A DNA stretch of 37,282 nucleotides. It comes from Dysgonamonadaceae bacterium (lineage in GTDB: Bacteria > Bacteroidota > Bacteroidia > Bacteroidales > Azobacteroidaceae). The DNA lies in NCBI GenBank assembly GCA_031257875.1, contig JAIRNV010000193.1, positions 1-37,282 on the forward strand, given 5' to 3'. Below the pieces are notes generated by a model, which saw nothing but the letters and a program-made list of their open reading frames with translations, made no database searches and was not told the DNA's origin. Positions within the stretch are counted from its first letter, which is position 1, and the number at the start of each line of letters is the position of its first letter. A program made the translations under genes and the position numbers. Positions 1 to 8,695 of this stretch are shown piece after piece.

Positions 1-86
1 TTTTGCGTGCCGTTGACTGTCCGGCCTTGCTTGACCGGGTTGTTGCTCCCGCAGTGGGGACACTTAATTACTGCCGTATGTATCAT
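1..86 (-). CDS. IS1-like transposase, N-terminus only (runs off the window)
   Basis: Read on the minus strand from the ATG at 86, this begins MIHTAVIKCPHCGSNNPVKQ and stays open to the window edge. The CPHC pair followed by a short basic stretch is the N-terminal zinc-ribbon of IS1-family (InsA-type) transposases. Only 28 codons are visible, so the catalytic part and the insertion-sequence ends cannot be seen. A Bacteroidota -7 box lies 20 bases upstream. It could also be the zinc-ribbon of another transposase family. Confidence 0.6.
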   Translation of the reverse strand, partial: MIHTAVIKCPHCGSNNPVKQGRTVNGTQ

Positions 87-105
87 ACTTTCTGTTTTTT
101 GACCG

Positions 106-113
106 CAAAGGTA
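106..113 (-). promoter_or_regulatory. -7 box (TACCTTTG) for the IS1-like gene
   Basis: The minus strand reads TACCTTTG, matching the Bacteroidota -7 consensus TAnnTTTG, 20 bases before the ATG at 86. No convincing -33 element was seen. Confidence 0.45.
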
Positions 114-182
114 ATTATTCATTCCGATAATCTATGACATTACCGAACCATAAAATTCACCCTTTTAAATCACCGCCTCTGT

Positions 183-1997
183 TTATTTACCATCCCTCAA
201 CTGATTCAAAATATCAAAACAGGAATTGATTTGTTCCCGTGATAACCGGGACGTAAAAACCTCAGGCTTTTCCCTGTATATTTCCTCCATTTTCAGAAGC
301 AAACGGTAAAGAGCATCATAATCTTTGTTATTTATATATATACCGGCAAGTTGAACGTAAGGCAAAGCATACGCAGGAAATTTGGATACGGAAGATTCAT
401 ATATTTGGATTGCCTCATTTATTTTTCCTTCTCTAATCAACACATTAGCATAGTTATATCCCGTGCGGGGGTCGTTTTGATGACACAGATAAGCCCTTTT
501 TTCCCAATACAGACTTTTTTCTTTCAGGTTATTTGACGAAAATATCGCACCAAGCATCGACTCGTTACTGAAAGAGTTTTTATAGTATACAGCCGGATCT
601 TTTTCAAACGCTTTTTCCACCCACCCGATTGATTTGTCGGTCGCATTGGTAACAATCCATAGCGAAGTGTGCATCATGGAAAAAACAGCCATTACGCAAA
701 CACCGTATTTTATGTTTTTTACAGTTTTTTGTCGGTGCAAGTCCAATAGCAGGAAAGCGGCTGTGAAATTGGTTACTGCAGCTCCAAACGACGATATGTC
801 CCAGTCACCGCTACCGCGCCACAAATCAATCATAAATAAAAATCCTGTTACCGAGCAGGATAGTATAGACAAAAACCAGTGGATGGCCGTAAATTTTATA
901 TTTTTGTTGAGAACATAAAAAAACAAAAGTGCTACCCATATCACAAAAACAAACCCTCCTCCAAGTATCTGCGCATTGATAAACTCTTTGTAATGAGCTA
1001 TAGAAAACAGGGTCATAATATTTTTATTTTCGGAAGAAAAAGGAAGCATCACCGGCAGCGCAATAGATATAAACACATGGTACGCAAAGATAACAGCAAG
1101 AATTGATAATAATATTAGCGTATTTTTCTTTCTGAAAAATGGATGTTTCCACAAAACGCTGCGATAAAACAGAAAAACAAGTGAAGGTAGCATGTAAGCG
1201 AGCATATAATGTGCAACAATACCTGTTGCCATTGCCACAATCGGGAAAATGATATGCGCTTTGTTCTGCAAATGCAAGATAGACAGATATACGTACAATT
1301 GCAGCAACAATAAATCCATCGCATACGTTTCCGAATATCCGCAAAACTGCATAAGCGCTGCCAATGAAAGAGTTGACAGCACAAAACAAGCTGTTTTCTG
1401 TTTTAAACTCTTGCCTGTAATATCTGCCATCAGTAGCGAAATCAAAACGAAAAGGCTACCGGATATATATGACACAGTCTGTATTGTTTGTAATCCCGAA
1501 AAAGTCCAATGACTGTTCAACCATGTATATAAGCGCGTCAATATGAGCATAGTAAGATATTCGCCTCGAATGTCTGTTTTGCCTTCTTCTATCTCCGCAG
1601 GCCTTATCCCGACATCGCCAAGAAAGACATATTTTACCTGCAATTCGTGAAATGCAAAGCCCGCGCCGACAGCAATAAGAATGAATAAAACGGTTTTGTA
1701 TTTGCGCACTGTGTCTACTATCTTTTTTTGAGTGATTGAAGTGAAAAAATCAACCATAACCTTATTTACCGGAGGCAAACATACGGCAATCATTACCGTG
1801 TAAAACAGGCAGATGACAGCGGGATCGAAAAATCTTACAAAATTTACGCCCCATCCTCTTTCTACGGTAGGACTTAACGATACAAATAAATGTATCAGAA
1901 TAAAGAGGACACTGAAAAATATAAAAGGAAATGTTTGGATTTTTGTTTTTTCTGCAAGAGTAACTTTCGGTTTTCTATTGTTATATGTCTTTTTCAT
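183..1997 (-). CDS. Polytopic membrane protein with C-terminal TPR repeats, GT-C glycosyltransferase-like
   Basis: This 604-residue protein has about ten to eleven hydrophobic helices from residue 22 to about 450, then a soluble tail. The motif GYSETYA near residue 220 and the acidic loop after the third helix (around GDVGIRPAEIEEGK) resemble GT-C fold lipid-phosphate-sugar-dependent glycosyltransferases. Residues about 490-580 form two or three TPR-like helical pairs (NYANVLIREGKINEAIQIYE). It is the last gene of an operon with two glycosyltransferases, 10 bases downstream of the STELLO-like gene. Inference: it may transfer a sugar from a polyprenyl-phosphate donor across the inner membrane, with the GT2 gene at 3026 making that donor. 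The exact substrate cannot be told. It could instead be a membrane TPR protein without transferase activity. Confidence 0.7.
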   Translation of the reverse strand: MKKTYNNRKPKVTLAEKTKIQTFPFIFFSVLFILIHLFVSLSPTVERGWGVNFVRFFDPAVICLFYTVMIAVCLPPVNKVMVDFFTSITQKKIVDTVRKYKTVLFILIAVGAGFAFHELQVKYVFLGDVGIRPAEIEEGKTDIRGEYLTMLILTRLYTWLNSHWTFSGLQTIQTVSYISGSLFVLISLLMADITGKSLKQKTACFVLSTLSLAALMQFCGYSETYAMDLLLLQLYVYLSILHLQNKAHIIFPIVAMATGIVAHYMLAYMLPSLVFLFYRSVLWKHPFFRKKNTLILLSILAVIFAYHVFISIALPVMLPFSSENKNIMTLFSIAHYKEFINAQILGGGFVFVIWVALLFFYVLNKNIKFTAIHWFLSILSCSVTGFLFMIDLWRGSGDWDISSFGAAVTNFTAAFLLLDLHRQKTVKNIKYGVCVMAVFSMMHTSLWIVTNATDKSIGWVEKAFEKDPAVYYKNSFSNESMLGAIFSSNNLKEKSLYWEKRAYLCHQNDPRTGYNYANVLIREGKINEAIQIYESSVSKFPAYALPYVQLAGIYINNKDYDALYRLLLKMEEIYREKPEVFTSRLSREQINSCFDILNQLRDGK

Positions 1998-2007
1998 ATT
2001 TCAAAAT

Positions 2008-3006
2008 TTAATTCATCTTTGACAAATCTTTTAGCCATGCCTCAATCAGTTTTATTTCGGTTTTGTCAATAAGCCCCATGCGAATAAATTGCTCATAACA
2101 AATCAGTAGATTGTCGGGAATATTTTCAATTCCGGGTTTCAGTTTCAGTTGTTTCAGGTTTTCTACCATGATGTGGTTGTAAAGATAGCCTTGTATTTCA
2201 TCTTCGAAATCACGGGTCAGGTTATGATCGTTGCGTTCCTGCCAAACCGTTGCCTGATGAAAAAGAATATTCCATTCATTTTCCCGGCAAATACGCTGCG
2301 CCACGAAACTGCGCCAAATATCCGTCATACGGAAACTGCAGTAAGAAGGCAAATACAATAACGGAAAAGCCTCTTTGAACCATGTGGTATTCTGACTGTT
2401 GAACGGACAAATGGTATTTTTGCCTAAAGCTATATGCTTGTGTTTATTGAATGTAACCGGCAAAGGTAAAATCAGACGATATATTGCATCCACATCGGGA
2501 TTTTTGTCGGCCAATCCTTGTTGTACGGGACTGTTGACAAGTTTTTCCGCCGTTAATACAGGCGGTTCATTCCTGATGTCGTTAAGTGAAAATCCTCTGG
2601 GCCAAATATTTGTTTCCGCAAAATATTTATATACATTAACCCATTCTCTATCTTGTATTTGATAAGCCGGCTGCATCTTTTCCCTTTTATGCCAAAATTC
2701 GGGATATGGATAATTATCGTCGTCTGTTTCAATAATAATATCGGCTTTTTTTGAAATAGCTATCAGATAGCCAATGTTTTTTCGCGCATAATGTTTAACG
2801 GGTAAAAGTTTTGCAAGTTCAAGATTCAATTTCCGTTGCCGTTCTATGGAATAAAAATCACATCCTGCAAGATTAAAATCTTCAGGACTGTTGATATCGC
2901 CAATTACAATAAATGGAATATTATGCACCGCGGCCTGAACAGAAAATTGTTTTAAGGCGGGATGTTTATGCCCTGCAATGGAAGTTATCACTAAAAAGGC
3001 GTTCAT
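2008..3006 (-). CDS. STELLO-like glycosyltransferase (PF03385/DUF288 type)
   Basis: This is a 332-residue soluble protein. It starts MNAFLVITSI, and the sequence around residues 30-60 (PFIVIGDINSPEDF...) and the acidic motif ETDDDN (Asp95-97) fit the STELLO family, a GT-A-like fold in which the acidic triplet would bind a metal and nucleotide sugar. I chose the ATG at 3006: a TTG at 3033 would extend the frame but would overlap the stop of the upstream GT2 gene, and an A-rich Bacteroidota-style leader precedes 3006. It lies between a polyprenyl-phosphate sugar transferase and a GT-C-like membrane protein, so a role in a surface glycan is likely. Acceptor and donor are unknown. Confidence 0.75.
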   Translation of the reverse strand: MNAFLVITSIAGHKHPALKQFSVQAAVHNIPFIVIGDINSPEDFNLAGCDFYSIERQRKLNLELAKLLPVKHYARKNIGYLIAISKKADIIIETDDDNYPYPEFWHKREKMQPAYQIQDREWVNVYKYFAETNIWPRGFSLNDIRNEPPVLTAEKLVNSPVQQGLADKNPDVDAIYRLILPLPVTFNKHKHIALGKNTICPFNSQNTTWFKEAFPLLYLPSYCSFRMTDIWRSFVAQRICRENEWNILFHQATVWQERNDHNLTRDFEDEIQGYLYNHIMVENLKQLKLKPGIENIPDNLLICYEQFIRMGLIDKTEIKLIEAWLKDLSKMN

Positions 3007-3025
3007 TGTTAATTTTTTATGAATG

Positions 3026-3757
3026 TTAATCAATATAAGGAGCTTTACCTCTTAATCGAAGCAAAAAATAGTGCAACAAAGTATCCAGCGAATTATAAAT
3101 TGCTTTTTTCGATACGCTTGGCGACGGGGCTTTATAATGAATGGGGACTTCTTTATAATGGGTTTTACGTAACAGATAGCGCAATTCGGTTTGATAGAAA
3201 TGAGCTTTGGACAGCAATTCACAGTTTAGAAATTTTTCTACGATCCTGGCATTAAATCCTTGATAACCGGATGTCATGTCGTGCAATTTGGTTCCAAGCA
3301 ACAGGTTGGAAAGAACTGTTCCGCTTTTCGACAGAAGATATCTTTTCCAGTTTGAGTCGTGAATAGACCCTCCGGCTATGAACCTGCTTCCGAATACGCA
3401 ATCATAACCTTCGGTTAAAACCTGTAGAATCGTCGGCAAAGCCTTTGGATCATGCGACCCTCCGGCGTCCATTTCGATAATAAATTCGTGTTTGTTGCGA
3501 ATCGCTTCTTTGTAGCCGGCTAAATAAGCGTCAACTACATTTTTATTGTCGGGAGACCAAACGGTGATGAAACGGTTATCTTTATCCGAAAGATTTTTGC
3601 ACAACTCCAGTGTATTATCTTTCGATACGGTATCAACCACCAAATATACTTTACCTGCTTTCAATGCGTCTAACACTGTACATAGAGACGATATAAACGG
3701 GAAAAAATCATTCGCCTCATTCGCCATGGGAATAACTATAGCAAAATTAACTGTCAT
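3026..3757 (-). CDS. Family 2 glycosyltransferase, DPM1/polyprenyl-phosphate sugar transferase-like
   Basis: A 243-residue GT2 protein. The N-terminal strand NFAIVIPMANEAND, the VVDTVSKDNT loop and the metal-binding motif EMDAGGSHDP (Asp97) follow the dolichol-phosphate mannosyltransferase pattern, as do FGSRFIAGGS and DMTSGYQGFNARIV further on. Members of this group transfer a sugar from a nucleotide donor to a polyprenyl phosphate at the inner membrane. It has no C-terminal membrane helices, so it resembles the short DPM1 type. It is the first gene of the operon 3757-183, and a -7 box lies about 80 bases upstream. The donor sugar cannot be predicted. Confidence 0.82.
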   Translation of the reverse strand: MTVNFAIVIPMANEANDFFPFISSLCTVLDALKAGKVYLVVDTVSKDNTLELCKNLSDKDNRFITVWSPDNKNVVDAYLAGYKEAIRNKHEFIIEMDAGGSHDPKALPTILQVLTEGYDCVFGSRFIAGGSIHDSNWKRYLLSKSGTVLSNLLLGTKLHDMTSGYQGFNARIVEKFLNCELLSKAHFYQTELRYLLRKTHYKEVPIHYKAPSPSVSKKAIYNSLDTLLHYFLLRLRGKAPYID

Positions 3758-3836
3758 TGTTTTTAATAATAGTCGTTATGATTTATACATAGTGTATTGG
3801 TTGTAAAGTTAACAACCTTTACCACCTTTGTCGGGA

Positions 3837-3844
3837 CAAAGGTA
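3837..3844 (-). promoter_or_regulatory. -7 box (TACCTTTG) for the glycosyltransferase operon
   Basis: The minus strand reads TACCTTTG, matching TAnnTTTG, about 80 bases before the ATG at 3757. The box sits inside a small hairpin (ACCTTTGT/ACAAAGGT, 3826-3845), and a second hairpin (GGTTGT/ACAACC, near 3799-3817) follows in the predicted leader. Confidence 0.5.
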
Positions 3845-3902
3845 GCATATTTTCAGAAATTTTTAGTACCCGTGCACGATAAAATTTCTTTTCGAAATCC
3901 AT

Positions 3903-3962
3903 GCTGCACCGGCAGGTTATCCGGTATACTTGCTGTAGTAGGATAGGGGATTCCCCCGACTT
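3903..3962 (-). other. Degenerate cobalamin-riboswitch-like 3' tail (tentative)
   Basis: In the 227-base gap between metH and the next gene, the minus strand carries a GGGGGAATCCCC hairpin followed by CCGGATAACCTGCCGG. The latter resembles the 3' end of cobalamin riboswitches (consensus near GGAGACCTGCC). The conserved B12-box core is not present, and the location is downstream of metH instead of upstream. It may be a relic or chance similarity. The rest of the gap holds only the promoter hairpins noted separately. Confidence 0.22.
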
Positions 3963-3984
3963 CATGATTAATGAAAAAGCATTC

Positions 3985-6900
3985 TCACAGCATCATGGCA
4001 GCCAGCCATTTCCGGGCTTCATCCGTCGAGATTCCCTTTCTCACAGCATAATCGGCTATTTGTTCTTCGTCGATTTTGCCTACCGTAAAATATTCCGATT
4101 CGGGGTTCGAGATAAAGATGCCCGAAGTAGTTGCGGGTGGATTCATTGCACCGTTAGGCGTTAGTTCTACGCCTATCTGCTTCATATCGAGCAGGGAATC
4201 AATCACGAAATTCAGGGAAATATCGGGATGCGAAGGATAGCCGGACGCCGGACGTATGCCGGGAACGGAAGCATGCGGTAATTCTTCCGGTGTGCAGGCC
4301 TCGTCGGGATTGTAGCCCCACCAGGTTTTCCTGACTTTTTCGTGCAGATATTCGGTAGCGGCTTCCGCCAGGCGGTCGCGAAGAATCTGCTTGATCATGT
4401 CCGTATAAGTATCCGGCTCATGCGAGAGACCACAGTCGCAGACTTTTGCCGTTGTGTTCGAACCGGCTGTCACTACAAAAAATCCGATATAATCGCCGTC
4501 GGGATGAAAGAAATCGGCTAAAGATTTGTAACGGTCATCTTCCCTTTTTTCCTGTTGCCGCAGGAAAGGAATACTTATTCCTTCTACATGAATCGTTTCC
4601 GAATCCCGTGTTACGGGATAAAAACCGATAATCGCCTTTATAAATCCGGTGTCATACTCCGTCCAGCCCAGCAGGATTTTTTCCGTATCGTCCATCAACC
4701 GAACGGCTTCTTCCGCTTTCGGATTTCCTTCCCTTTCGGAATCGCGCAACCATGCTTGCTTTTCGGCGCCGGTTTTCAGTTTCATATATTTTCCGTATTT
4801 TGCCGGAAATTTCCAGGCCGTCAGATATGCTGCCCAATTAATATAGGGAACTGTTTCTTTCACAGGTAAAGACGGAAAAACTTTTGTCCCCGTAAACATA
4901 GGCGCAAAAGATTGATATTTAGACCAGTCAATCGCAAAAGGATGTTTCCGTGCATAATCCAGAGAAACCAGTTCTTTTTTGGAGGATTGACTGCGTAAAG
5001 CCTCGTATCCGTTTTTGACTTCCCTGATATATTCGCTTCCGGTTTCCGGATTCAGCAGCTGATTCGCAGCCGGCACGGCAAGGGATGCGTCGGGAACATG
5101 AATTACCGCGCCATGATAACACGGATCAATTTTCAAAGCCGTATGCAATTTGGAGGTTGTCGCCCCGCCGATCATCAGGGGAACGGAGAATCCGGCTTTT
5201 TCCATTTCGGAAGCAACGACAGTCATTTCTTCCAGACTGGGCGTAATCAATCCGCTCAGGGCAACCATGTCTACTTTGTGTTTTTTTGCATTTTGAATGA
5301 TTACTTCGGGGGGAACCATCACGCCGAGATCGATAATGTCGTAGTTGTTACATGCCAAAACGACGGCGGTAATATTTTTACCGATGTCGTGCACATCACC
5401 TTTGACGGTGGCTATCAATATTTTACCGACTTTCTGAATATCCCCGCTTTGACTGGCTTCAATAGCCGGCTGGATAATCGATACCGCCTTTTTCATGGTG
5501 CGGGCGGTTTTCACTACTTGCGGAAGAAACATTTTTCCTGCGCCGAACAGGTTTCCGACCGTGTTCATGCCTTCCATCAGCGGGCCGTCGATGATATCTA
5601 TCGGTTTGGCATACGTTTGCAAGGCTTCCGCCAAATCCTGCTCCAGGTAATCTTCAATGCCTTTTACCAGCGCATATTGCAATCTTTCGGAAAGCGGAAG
5701 CGCACGCCAGGTTTCCTGTTTATTTTCTTTTTCTTCCCTGTCGAAAGTATTTTGTTGAGCGTAATCCGTCAGCCGCTCGGCAGCATCGGGGCGACGGTTG
5801 AAAATCACGTCTTCGATTAAAGTAAGTAACTCCGCATCAATGTCTTCATACAATACAGAAGAAGAGGGATTTACAATTCCCATATCCAGTCCTTTGCCGA
5901 TGCAATGGTAGAGGAAAACGGCGTGCATGGCTTCCCGCAGTCTATCATTGCCCCGGAAGGAAAAAGAGAGGTTGCTGATTCCGCCGCTCACTTTAGCTCC
6001 GGGCAGATGGGTTTTAATCCATTCGACGGCACGGATAAAACTGAGGGCGTAGTCGGCATGTTCCTCAATACCGGTAGCCACTGCTAAAACATTGGGGTCG
6101 AAGATTATATCGTAAGGCGGAAATCCGGCCTGCGTGGTCAGCAAACGGTATTCGCGGGCTGCAATTTCAATTTTCCGCTCAAAAGTATCCGCCTGGCCTT
6201 TTTCGTCGAAAGCCATTGCAATCACAGCAGCTCCGCAGGAACGGACGGTGCGCGCTTTTTCCAGAAAATCGGCTTCCCCGTTTTTGAGGCTGATGGAATT
6301 GACAATGGATTTTCCCTGCAAGCATTTTAATCCGGCTTCGATGACTTTCCAGTTCGAGCTGTCAATCATCACCGGCACCCGGATAACATCGGGATCGGAG
6401 GCTATCATATTCAGGAATGTTGTCATTTCTTCGACGCCATCCAGCAAACCGTCGTCAAGATTGACATCCAGCACTTGCGCACCGTCTTCCACCTGTTTGC
6501 GGGCAATGCCAAGCGCTTCTCCGTATTTTTTTTCTTTAATCAGGCGAAGGAATTTGCGGGAGCCTGCCACATTGCAGCGTTCGCCGATAAGAGTGAAAGG
6601 TACGGGGCGATGGGCGAAAGAAAGCGGCTCCAATCCCGACAAAACCAGTTCGTCCGTTGCTTTTGCCTTTTGCCTTTTGCCTTTTGCTTTTTCGACAAGC
6701 GCGACGTATCCGGCAATATGCGCCGGCGTTGTTCCGCAGCAGCCGCCCACGATATTTACCAAACCTTCGTCGATATATTCTTTGATTTGGGGCGCCATTT
6801 TTTTGGGCGTCTCGTCGTATTGCCCCAAATTGTTCGGCAAACCGGCATTGGGGTGAGCGCTAATATAACAAGGTGCGACGAGCGCCAGTTCTTTCAGGAA

Positions 6901-7653
6901 AGGCTTCATATCGGCGGCGCCGAAAGAGCAGTTTAAACCCACGCTCAGGAGTTTGGCGTGTGAAATAGAAGCAAGCGCCGCTTCAATCGTTTGCCCCGAC
7001 AGTATCCGTCCGCTTTTCCCGACAATGGTGAAGGAAACCATGATGGCAATTTTTTTCCCGGATTCCGACAGGGACTGTTCGGCAGCCATCAGAGCGGCTT
7101 TCAGGTTCAAGGTATCGAAAACCGTTTCAATCAGAAGCACATCTACTCCACCCTCAACCATAGCGTTGATTTGTTCCCTGTAAGCGGTTCGCAATTCGTC
7201 GAAAGTAACGTTTCGGAGCGCCAAATCGGAAATGTCCGGCGAGATAGAAGCTGTTTTGTTGGTCGGGCCGATGGAGCCGGCTACAAAACGGGGTTTATCC
7301 GGATTTTTTGCCGTGTATCCGTCGGCCGCTTCACGGGCGAGGCGTACAGCAGCCAGATTCATTTCACGGATGTGATCCGTCATGCCGTAATCGGCCATGG
7401 AAATGCGGTTTGCATTGAACGTATTGGTTTCTATGATGTCGGCGCCGGCCTCTAAATATTGTAAGTGAATGGCCTTAATGATAGCCGGTTGAGTGATGCC
7501 CAGCAAATCGTTGTTGCCTTTCTGCTGTTTTTGGGAACTGGCGAAACGGGTTCCTCTGTAATCCTCTTCCGTGAGATTATATTGCTGAATCATAGTCCCC
7601 ATGGCTCCGTCGAGGATGAGGATTCGGTCTTTTAGGAGATTTGTTATTGTCAT
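3985..7653 (-). CDS. metH: Cobalamin-dependent methionine synthase
   Basis: This 1222-residue, full-length MetH moves a methyl group from 5-methyltetrahydrofolate to homocysteine via cobalamin in the cytoplasm. The four modules appear in order. The homocysteine domain (about 1-325) starts LLKDRILILDGAMGTMIQQY and carries the zinc cysteines LNCSFGA and GGCCGTTP. The folate domain (about 350-610) contains GERCNVAGSRKF and DVNLDDGLLDG. The B12 domain (about 640-880) carries DVHDIGKN, whose His is the lower axial cobalt ligand. The reactivation domain with the AdoMet motif RPASGYPSHPD is near the C-terminus. The linker between the first two domains (KAKGKRQKAKA) is encoded by a heptamer tandem repeat. 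The gene starts 60 bases after the upstream RhuM-type gene. No riboswitch was found upstream. Confidence 0.97.
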   Translation of the reverse strand: MTITNLLKDRILILDGAMGTMIQQYNLTEEDYRGTRFASSQKQQKGNNDLLGITQPAIIKAIHLQYLEAGADIIETNTFNANRISMADYGMTDHIREMNLAAVRLAREAADGYTAKNPDKPRFVAGSIGPTNKTASISPDISDLALRNVTFDELRTAYREQINAMVEGGVDVLLIETVFDTLNLKAALMAAEQSLSESGKKIAIMVSFTIVGKSGRILSGQTIEAALASISHAKLLSVGLNCSFGAADMKPFLKELALVAPCYISAHPNAGLPNNLGQYDETPKKMAPQIKEYIDEGLVNIVGGCCGTTPAHIAGYVALVEKAKGKRQKAKATDELVLSGLEPLSFAHRPVPFTLIGERCNVAGSRKFLRLIKEKKYGEALGIARKQVEDGAQVLDVNLDDGLLDGVEEMTTFLNMIASDPDVIRVPVMIDSSNWKVIEAGLKCLQGKSIVNSISLKNGEADFLEKARTVRSCGAAVIAMAFDEKGQADTFERKIEIAAREYRLLTTQAGFPPYDIIFDPNVLAVATGIEEHADYALSFIRAVEWIKTHLPGAKVSGGISNLSFSFRGNDRLREAMHAVFLYHCIGKGLDMGIVNPSSSVLYEDIDAELLTLIEDVIFNRRPDAAERLTDYAQQNTFDREEKENKQETWRALPLSERLQYALVKGIEDYLEQDLAEALQTYAKPIDIIDGPLMEGMNTVGNLFGAGKMFLPQVVKTARTMKKAVSIIQPAIEASQSGDIQKVGKILIATVKGDVHDIGKNITAVVLACNNYDIIDLGVMVPPEVIIQNAKKHKVDMVALSGLITPSLEEMTVVASEMEKAGFSVPLMIGGATTSKLHTALKIDPCYHGAVIHVPDASLAVPAANQLLNPETGSEYIREVKNGYEALRSQSSKKELVSLDYARKHPFAIDWSKYQSFAPMFTGTKVFPSLPVKETVPYINWAAYLTAWKFPAKYGKYMKLKTGAEKQAWLRDSEREGNPKAEEAVRLMDDTEKILLGWTEYDTGFIKAIIGFYPVTRDSETIHVEGISIPFLRQQEKREDDRYKSLADFFHPDGDYIGFFVVTAGSNTTAKVCDCGLSHEPDTYTDMIKQILRDRLAEAATEYLHEKVRKTWWGYNPDEACTPEELPHASVPGIRPASGYPSHPDISLNFVIDSLLDMKQIGVELTPNGAMNPPATTSGIFISNPESEYFTVGKIDEEQIADYAVRKGISTDEARKWLAAMML
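6658..6690. repeat. TTTTGCC heptamer tandem repeat inside metH
   Basis: On the plus strand there are three perfect TTTTGCC copies (6661-6681), a fourth with one change (6682-6688), and a partial copy before them. The tract encodes the basic linker KAKGKRQKAKA of MetH. The unit is seven bases, so gain or loss of one copy would shift the reading frame. Confidence 0.8.
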
Positions 7654-7713
7654 ATTATTTCTCCATTTGTTTTATCAATCTTTCAAAATCACTGACATAA
7701 TTTCTATCTTGGA

Positions 7714-8619
7714 TTATGCGAAATTCACTGTACGCATTTCAGCAATATCCAAAAACGCAGAAATCACCAATGCAAGCCGCTTAAGTTCGGTTTCTTCGAG
7801 ATAATTTTTGGCAACAGTTACGTCTGTCCGTAAAATTTTCCCATCAGGGGCATACTTCCATGTTTGCAAGCCCATATTTTCCTTTGTCTTGTCGGCACGA
7901 TCGTAAATAATTTCGGCAGCCGTACTACCTGCAACGGCAAAATGCAGTTGGTTTTGAATGAAAGCAAAAAAATGCCGAGCAATAGCGCTGTTTTTGTCGT
8001 AATCGGAAGCAAGGGAGAATATATCAGTGATTTTCAAATAAATACGGCGTTCCGAAAGTCGAATTTCGCGTATGCGTTCTAACATTTCACGAAAATAACT
8101 CTCGTCGAATTGATTACCCTTCTTAAATCTATCATCGTTAATAACAAACCCTTTCTGAATATACTCGTGTAAAACACGCGTAGCAAACTTGCGAAATTGA
8201 GTGGCTTTCAACGAATTAACGCGATAGCCGACAGAAATAACGAGGTCAAGATTGTAAAAATCAATATCACGCCCAACTTGTCTTGTGCCTTCGGTTTGAA
8301 CTCGCCGAATTTTTCGGTGAGTTGGATTTTCATTTAATTCTCCGGATTTATAGATATTTGTAATGTGGTTACTGATTGTTCGTGGGTCAATGTCAAAAAG
8401 TTGCCCCATTGTTTCTCGATTGAACCACATATTGTCATCGGAAAAATACACTTCTACTTCGGTTTCGCCTTTTTCGTTGGTATAAAAAGCCAATCCGACA
8501 CGCTCGGGAACTTCCTTATTGAATTTCTTGCGCCACTCAACAAGTTGATTGTCTATTGTTTGCTCCGCCATTTCTTTTTTCGTTTTGTCTGTTGTTTCCG
8601 TTTTTTTTGTTGTATACAT
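7714..8619 (-). CDS. RhuM-family protein (COG3943)
   Basis: This 301-residue protein matches the virulence-protein RhuM family. Visible family features are VEVYFSDDNMWFNRETMGQLF, the helix-turn-helix-like stretch IDPRTISNHITNIYKSGEL, and DLVISVGYRVNSLKATQFRKFA. The biochemical role of RhuM is not established; homologues sit in genomic islands. Residues 1-20 (MYTTKKTETTDKTKKEMAEQ) are not part of the family core and closely copy the leader of the two antitoxin-like genes upstream. The C-terminus looks short. In a shifted frame the sequence continues as EFRIIQDRNYVSDFERLIKQ to a stop at 7655, so a small frameshift may have clipped the end. It is preceded by a copy of the smpB 3' end. Confidence 0.78.
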   Translation of the reverse strand: MYTTKKTETTDKTKKEMAEQTIDNQLVEWRKKFNKEVPERVGLAFYTNEKGETEVEVYFSDDNMWFNRETMGQLFDIDPRTISNHITNIYKSGELNENPTHRKIRRVQTEGTRQVGRDIDFYNLDLVISVGYRVNSLKATQFRKFATRVLHEYIQKGFVINDDRFKKGNQFDESYFREMLERIREIRLSERRIYLKITDIFSLASDYDKNSAIARHFFAFIQNQLHFAVAGSTAAEIIYDRADKTKENMGLQTWKYAPDGKILRTDVTVAKNYLEETELKRLALVISAFLDIAEMRTVNFA

Positions 8620-8621
8620 AA

Positions 8622-8670
8622 ATCATTATTTTTCAAATATACTGTCAATCGCCCGCTCATCATCCCTTTC
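8622..8670 (-). repeat. Duplicate of the smpB 3' end (full 49-bp copy)
   Basis: This stretch matches 9861-9909, the 3' end of smpB plus its stop, at 43 of 49 positions. On the minus strand it encodes ERDDERAIDSIFEK and a stop, against [14 protein letters not shown] in SmpB. It sits just upstream of the RhuM gene, as an attachment-site duplicate would after integration at the smpB end. Confidence 0.75.
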
Positions 8671-8695
8671 TCCACACTCGGGGTGTAGCGTCCTC

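Noticed and set aside
5098-6856. Long open frames on the plus strand opposite metH (240 residues each)
   Set aside because: They are antisense shadows of a clearly conserved gene; their translations are low-complexity and show no domain.
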